Assembly: GCF_004361735.1 (NCBI RefSeq) | Contig: NZ_SNVV01000026.1 | Coordinates: 1-64,000 of the forward strand | Direction: 5' to 3' | DNA: 64,000 bases | From: Azoarcus indigens | GTDB taxonomy: Bacteria > Pseudomonadota > Gammaproteobacteria > Burkholderiales > Rhodocyclaceae | Shown here: piece after piece, positions 61,987-64,000 of the stretch | Layout of the letters: each line of letters starts with the position of its first letter | Numbering within the stretch: the stretch's first letter is position 1 | The notes under the pieces: model-generated | The model's input: the letters and a program-made list of their open reading frames with translations, nothing else | Database searches by the model: none | What the model was told of the DNA's origin: nothing | Translations under genes and position numbers: made by a program

Positions 61987-64000
61987 TCACACCCTCCCCT
62001 CCAGAAAATCCTTCGCAAAGCGCTGCAGCACCCCGCCCGCCTCGTAGATGGACACCTCCTCCGCGGTATCCAGCCGGCAGATCACCGGCACCTCCAGCGC
62101 CTTGCCGTTCCGCCGGCGGATCACCAGCGTCAGTTCGGCCCGCGGGCGGCGTTCCCCCAGCACGTCGAAGGTTTCGCTGCCGTCTATGCCCAGCGTCAGC
62201 CGGGTCGTGCCGGGCTGGAACTGCAGCGGCAGCACGCCCATGCCGATCAGGTTGGTGCGGTGGATGCGCTCGAAGCCTTCGGCGACGATGGCCTCCACCC
62301 CTGCAAGGCGCACGCCCTTGGCCGCCCAGTCGCGGCTGGAGCCCTGGCCGTAGTCGGCGCCGGCGATGATGATGAGCGGCTGGCGGCGCTTCATGTAGGT
62401 TTCGATGGCCTCCCACATGCGCATCACCTCGCCCTCCGGCTCCACCCGTGCCAGCGAGCCCTGGCGCACGGTGCCGTCGGGATTGCGCACCATCTCGTTG
62501 AACAGCTTGGGGTTGGCGAAGGTGGCGCGCTGGGCAGTGAGGTGGTCGCCGCGGTGGGTGGCATAGGAGTTGAAGTCTTCCTCCGGCACGCCCATGCGCG
62601 CCAGGTATTCGCCCGCCGCCGAGTCGGCCAGGATGGCGTTGGAGGGAGAGAGGTGGTCGGTGGTGATGTTGTCCGGCAGCACCGCCAGCGGCCGCATGCC
62701 GCGCAGCGTGCGCTCGCCCGCCAGCGCGCCCTCGCCTTCGGTGGCCCAGTAGGGCGGCCGGCGGATGTAGGTGCTTTGCGGCCGCCAGTCGTACAGCGGC
62801 GAGGCGGCGCGCTGCGTGGCCTTGCGCTCGAACATCGGCAGGTAGACCCGCTGGAACTGCTCCGGCCGCACCGCGCGGGCGACGATGGCGTCTATCTCCC
62901 CGTCGTCGGGCCAGATGTCGCGCAGGCGGATCTCGCGGCCCTCGGCCACGCCCAGCACGTCCTGCTCGATGTCGAAGCGCATGGTGCCGGCGATGGCGTA
63001 GGCCACCACCAGCGGCGGCGAGGCGAGGAAGGCCTGGCGGGCGTAGGGGTGGATGCGGCCGTCGAAGTTGCGGTTGCCGGAGAGCACCGCGGTGGCATAG
63101 AGGTCGCGCGCCACGATCTCCTGCTGGATGTGCGGCGCCAGCGCGCCGCTCATGCCGTTGCAGGTGGTGCAGGCGAAGGCGACGATGCCGAAGCCCAGCT
63201 GCTCCAGCTCGCTCAGCAGGCCGGCCTCCTCCAGGTAGAGCTGCACCGCCCTGGAGCCAGGCGCCAGCGAGGTCTTCACCCAGGGCTTGCGCACCAGGCC
63301 GAGGCGGTTGGCATTGCGCGCCAGCAGCGCGGCGGCGATGACGTTGCGCGGATTGCTGGTGTTGGTACAGCTGGTGATGGCGGCGATGATCACCGCGCCG
63401 TCCGGCATCAGGCCGGCGGCTTCCTGTTCCCGCGCCTGCTCCAGGCCCACCGCGATGCCGCGCTCCTTCAGCGCGGCCACCGGCAGGCGGCGGTGCGGGT
63501 TGCTGGGGCCGGCCATGTTGCGCACCACGCTGGAGAGGTCGAAGCGCAGCACGCGCTCGTAGCGCGCCTGCGCCAGCGCATCCGCCCAGAGGCCGGCGGC
63601 CCGGGCGTAGGTTTCCACCAGCTTCACCTGTTCGGCGCTGCGGCCGGTGAGGGTGAGGTAGTCCAGCGTCTGGCGGTCGATGTAGAACAGCGCGGCGGTG
63701 GCGCCGTATTCCGGGCACATGTTGGCGATGGTGGCGCGGTCGCCGATGGTGAGCGCGGCGGCGCCCTCGCCGTGGAATTCCAGGTAGGCGCCCACCACCT
63801 TCTGCTGGCGCAGGAACTCGGTGAGCGCCAGCACGATGTCGGTGGCGGTGATGCCGGGCCGGGGCTGGCCGGCCAGCTCCACGCCGACGATGTCCGGCAG
63901 CCGCATCCAGGAGGCGCGGCCCAGCATCACGCTCTCCGCCTCCAGCCCGCCCACGCCCACCGCGATCACGCCCAGCGCGTCCACATGCGGCGTGTGGCTG
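61987..64000 (-). CDS. acnD: AcnD, Fe/S 2-methylcitrate dehydratase, 5' end outside window
   Basis: Aconitase-family enzyme dehydrating 2-methylcitrate in the AcnD/PrpF route. The visible C-terminal 670 residues are in frame to the window edge (first complete part SHTPHVDALGVIAVGVGGLEA). The 4Fe-4S ligands are the Cys of ITSCTNTSNP and the two in ACTTCNGMSG. The swivel domain has YATHRGDHLT and later IAGADYGQGSSRDWAAKG, containing the substrate-binding SSRDWA. The AcnD label rather than AcnA rests on the adjacent prpF. The gene starts to the right of the window. Confidence 0.92.
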   Translation of the reverse strand, partial: SHTPHVDALGVIAVGVGGLEAESVMLGRASWMRLPDIVGVELAGQPRPGITATDIVLALTEFLRQQKVVGAYLEFHGEGAAALTIGDRATIANMCPEYGATAALFYIDRQTLDYLTLTGRSAEQVKLVETYARAAGLWADALAQARYERVLRFDLSSVVRNMAGPSNPHRRLPVAALKERGIAVGLEQAREQEAAGLMPDGAVIIAAITSCTNTSNPRNVIAAALLARNANRLGLVRKPWVKTSLAPGSRAVQLYLEEAGLLSELEQLGFGIVAFACTTCNGMSGALAPHIQQEIVARDLYATAVLSGNRNFDGRIHPYARQAFLASPPLVVAYAIAGTMRFDIEQDVLGVAEGREIRLRDIWPDDGEIDAIVARAVRPEQFQRVYLPMFERKATQRAASPLYDWRPQSTYIRRPPYWATEGEGALAGERTLRGMRPLAVLPDNITTDHLSPSNAILADSAAGEYLARMGVPEEDFNSYATHRGDHLTAQRATFANPKLFNEMVRNPDGTVRQGSLARVEPEGEVMRMWEAIETYMKRRQPLIIIAGADYGQGSSRDWAAKGVRLAGVEAIVAEGFERIHRTNLIGMGVLPLQFQPGTTRLTLGIDGSETFDVLGERRPRAELTLVIRRRNGKALEVPVICRLDTAEEVSIYEAGGVLQRFAKDFLEGRV

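Noticed and set aside
1-64000. tRNA or rRNA genes.
   Set aside because: No cloverleaf with a GTTCRANNC T-loop or rRNA core sequence was recognised by eye on either strand.

Overview
The window is 64 kb of very GC-rich DNA with dense, Gram-negative gene content. Many features point to a high-GC betaproteobacterium (Rhodocyclales or Burkholderiales): a PvdS/OrbS-type sigma factor driving a fatty-acyl NRPS/PKS siderophore cluster, FecI/FecR pairs, a MexEF/BpeEF-type pump, PaoABC, and the AcnD/PrpF variant of the methylcitrate pathway. The genus cannot be fixed from sequence alone. GC content leaves long open frames antisense to nearly every gene; these were treated as shadows.

Siderophore synthesis (1-16.3 kb, all minus strand, so read right to left). 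A PvdS-like sigma factor gene with a Fur-box-like dyad in front is followed by a small protein holding only the FecR N-terminal (DUF4880) region. An exact iron-starvation promoter (TAAAT-N16-CGT) then precedes mbtH, a type II thioesterase, an Sfp-type PPTase, a FAAL-ACP-C-A-PCP protein, a KS-AT-KR-ACP polyketide synthase, and a C-A(Gly)-PCP-C... NRPS that leaves the window. This layout resembles the taiwachelin/cupriachelin/variochelin family of photoreactive lipopeptide siderophores.

Iron signalling and envelope (16.6-24.8 kb). A second sigma/anti-sigma pair (FecI/FecR) with a Fur-like site is followed by acvB/virJ and mprF (lysyl-phosphatidylglycerol hydrolase and synthase/flippase), a TetR regulator with a dyad operator, a PagL-type lipid A deacylase and a phasin-like protein.

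Export and small genes (24.9-34 kb). A LysR regulator is divergent from an RND adaptor-pump-outer membrane factor operon. After small membrane proteins and a dispersed repeat comes a guanidinium exporter gene (gdx/sugE) preceded by two ACGR hairpins typical of a guanidine-II riboswitch, then a degraded IS5-family transposase.

Second siderophore route (34-42 kb). An AraC regulator is divergent from a TonB receptor, a YbtX-like MFS protein and two YbtP/YbtQ-like ABC permease-ATPases. No biosynthetic genes accompany them, so this looks like an uptake locus for a foreign or distantly encoded siderophore.

Metabolism and remaining regulation (42-64 kb). CdaR with a GudP-like transporter and glycerate 2-kinase; a complete FecI-FecR-TonB receptor (STN domain) set; a small secreted protein; HtpX; the periplasmic aldehyde oxidoreductase PaoABC; a DUF1003 protein; a GntR regulator; and a methylcitrate-type set (isocitrate-lyase family enzyme, PrpF, AcnD running off the right edge) containing a broken DUF559 gene and several intergenic repeats.
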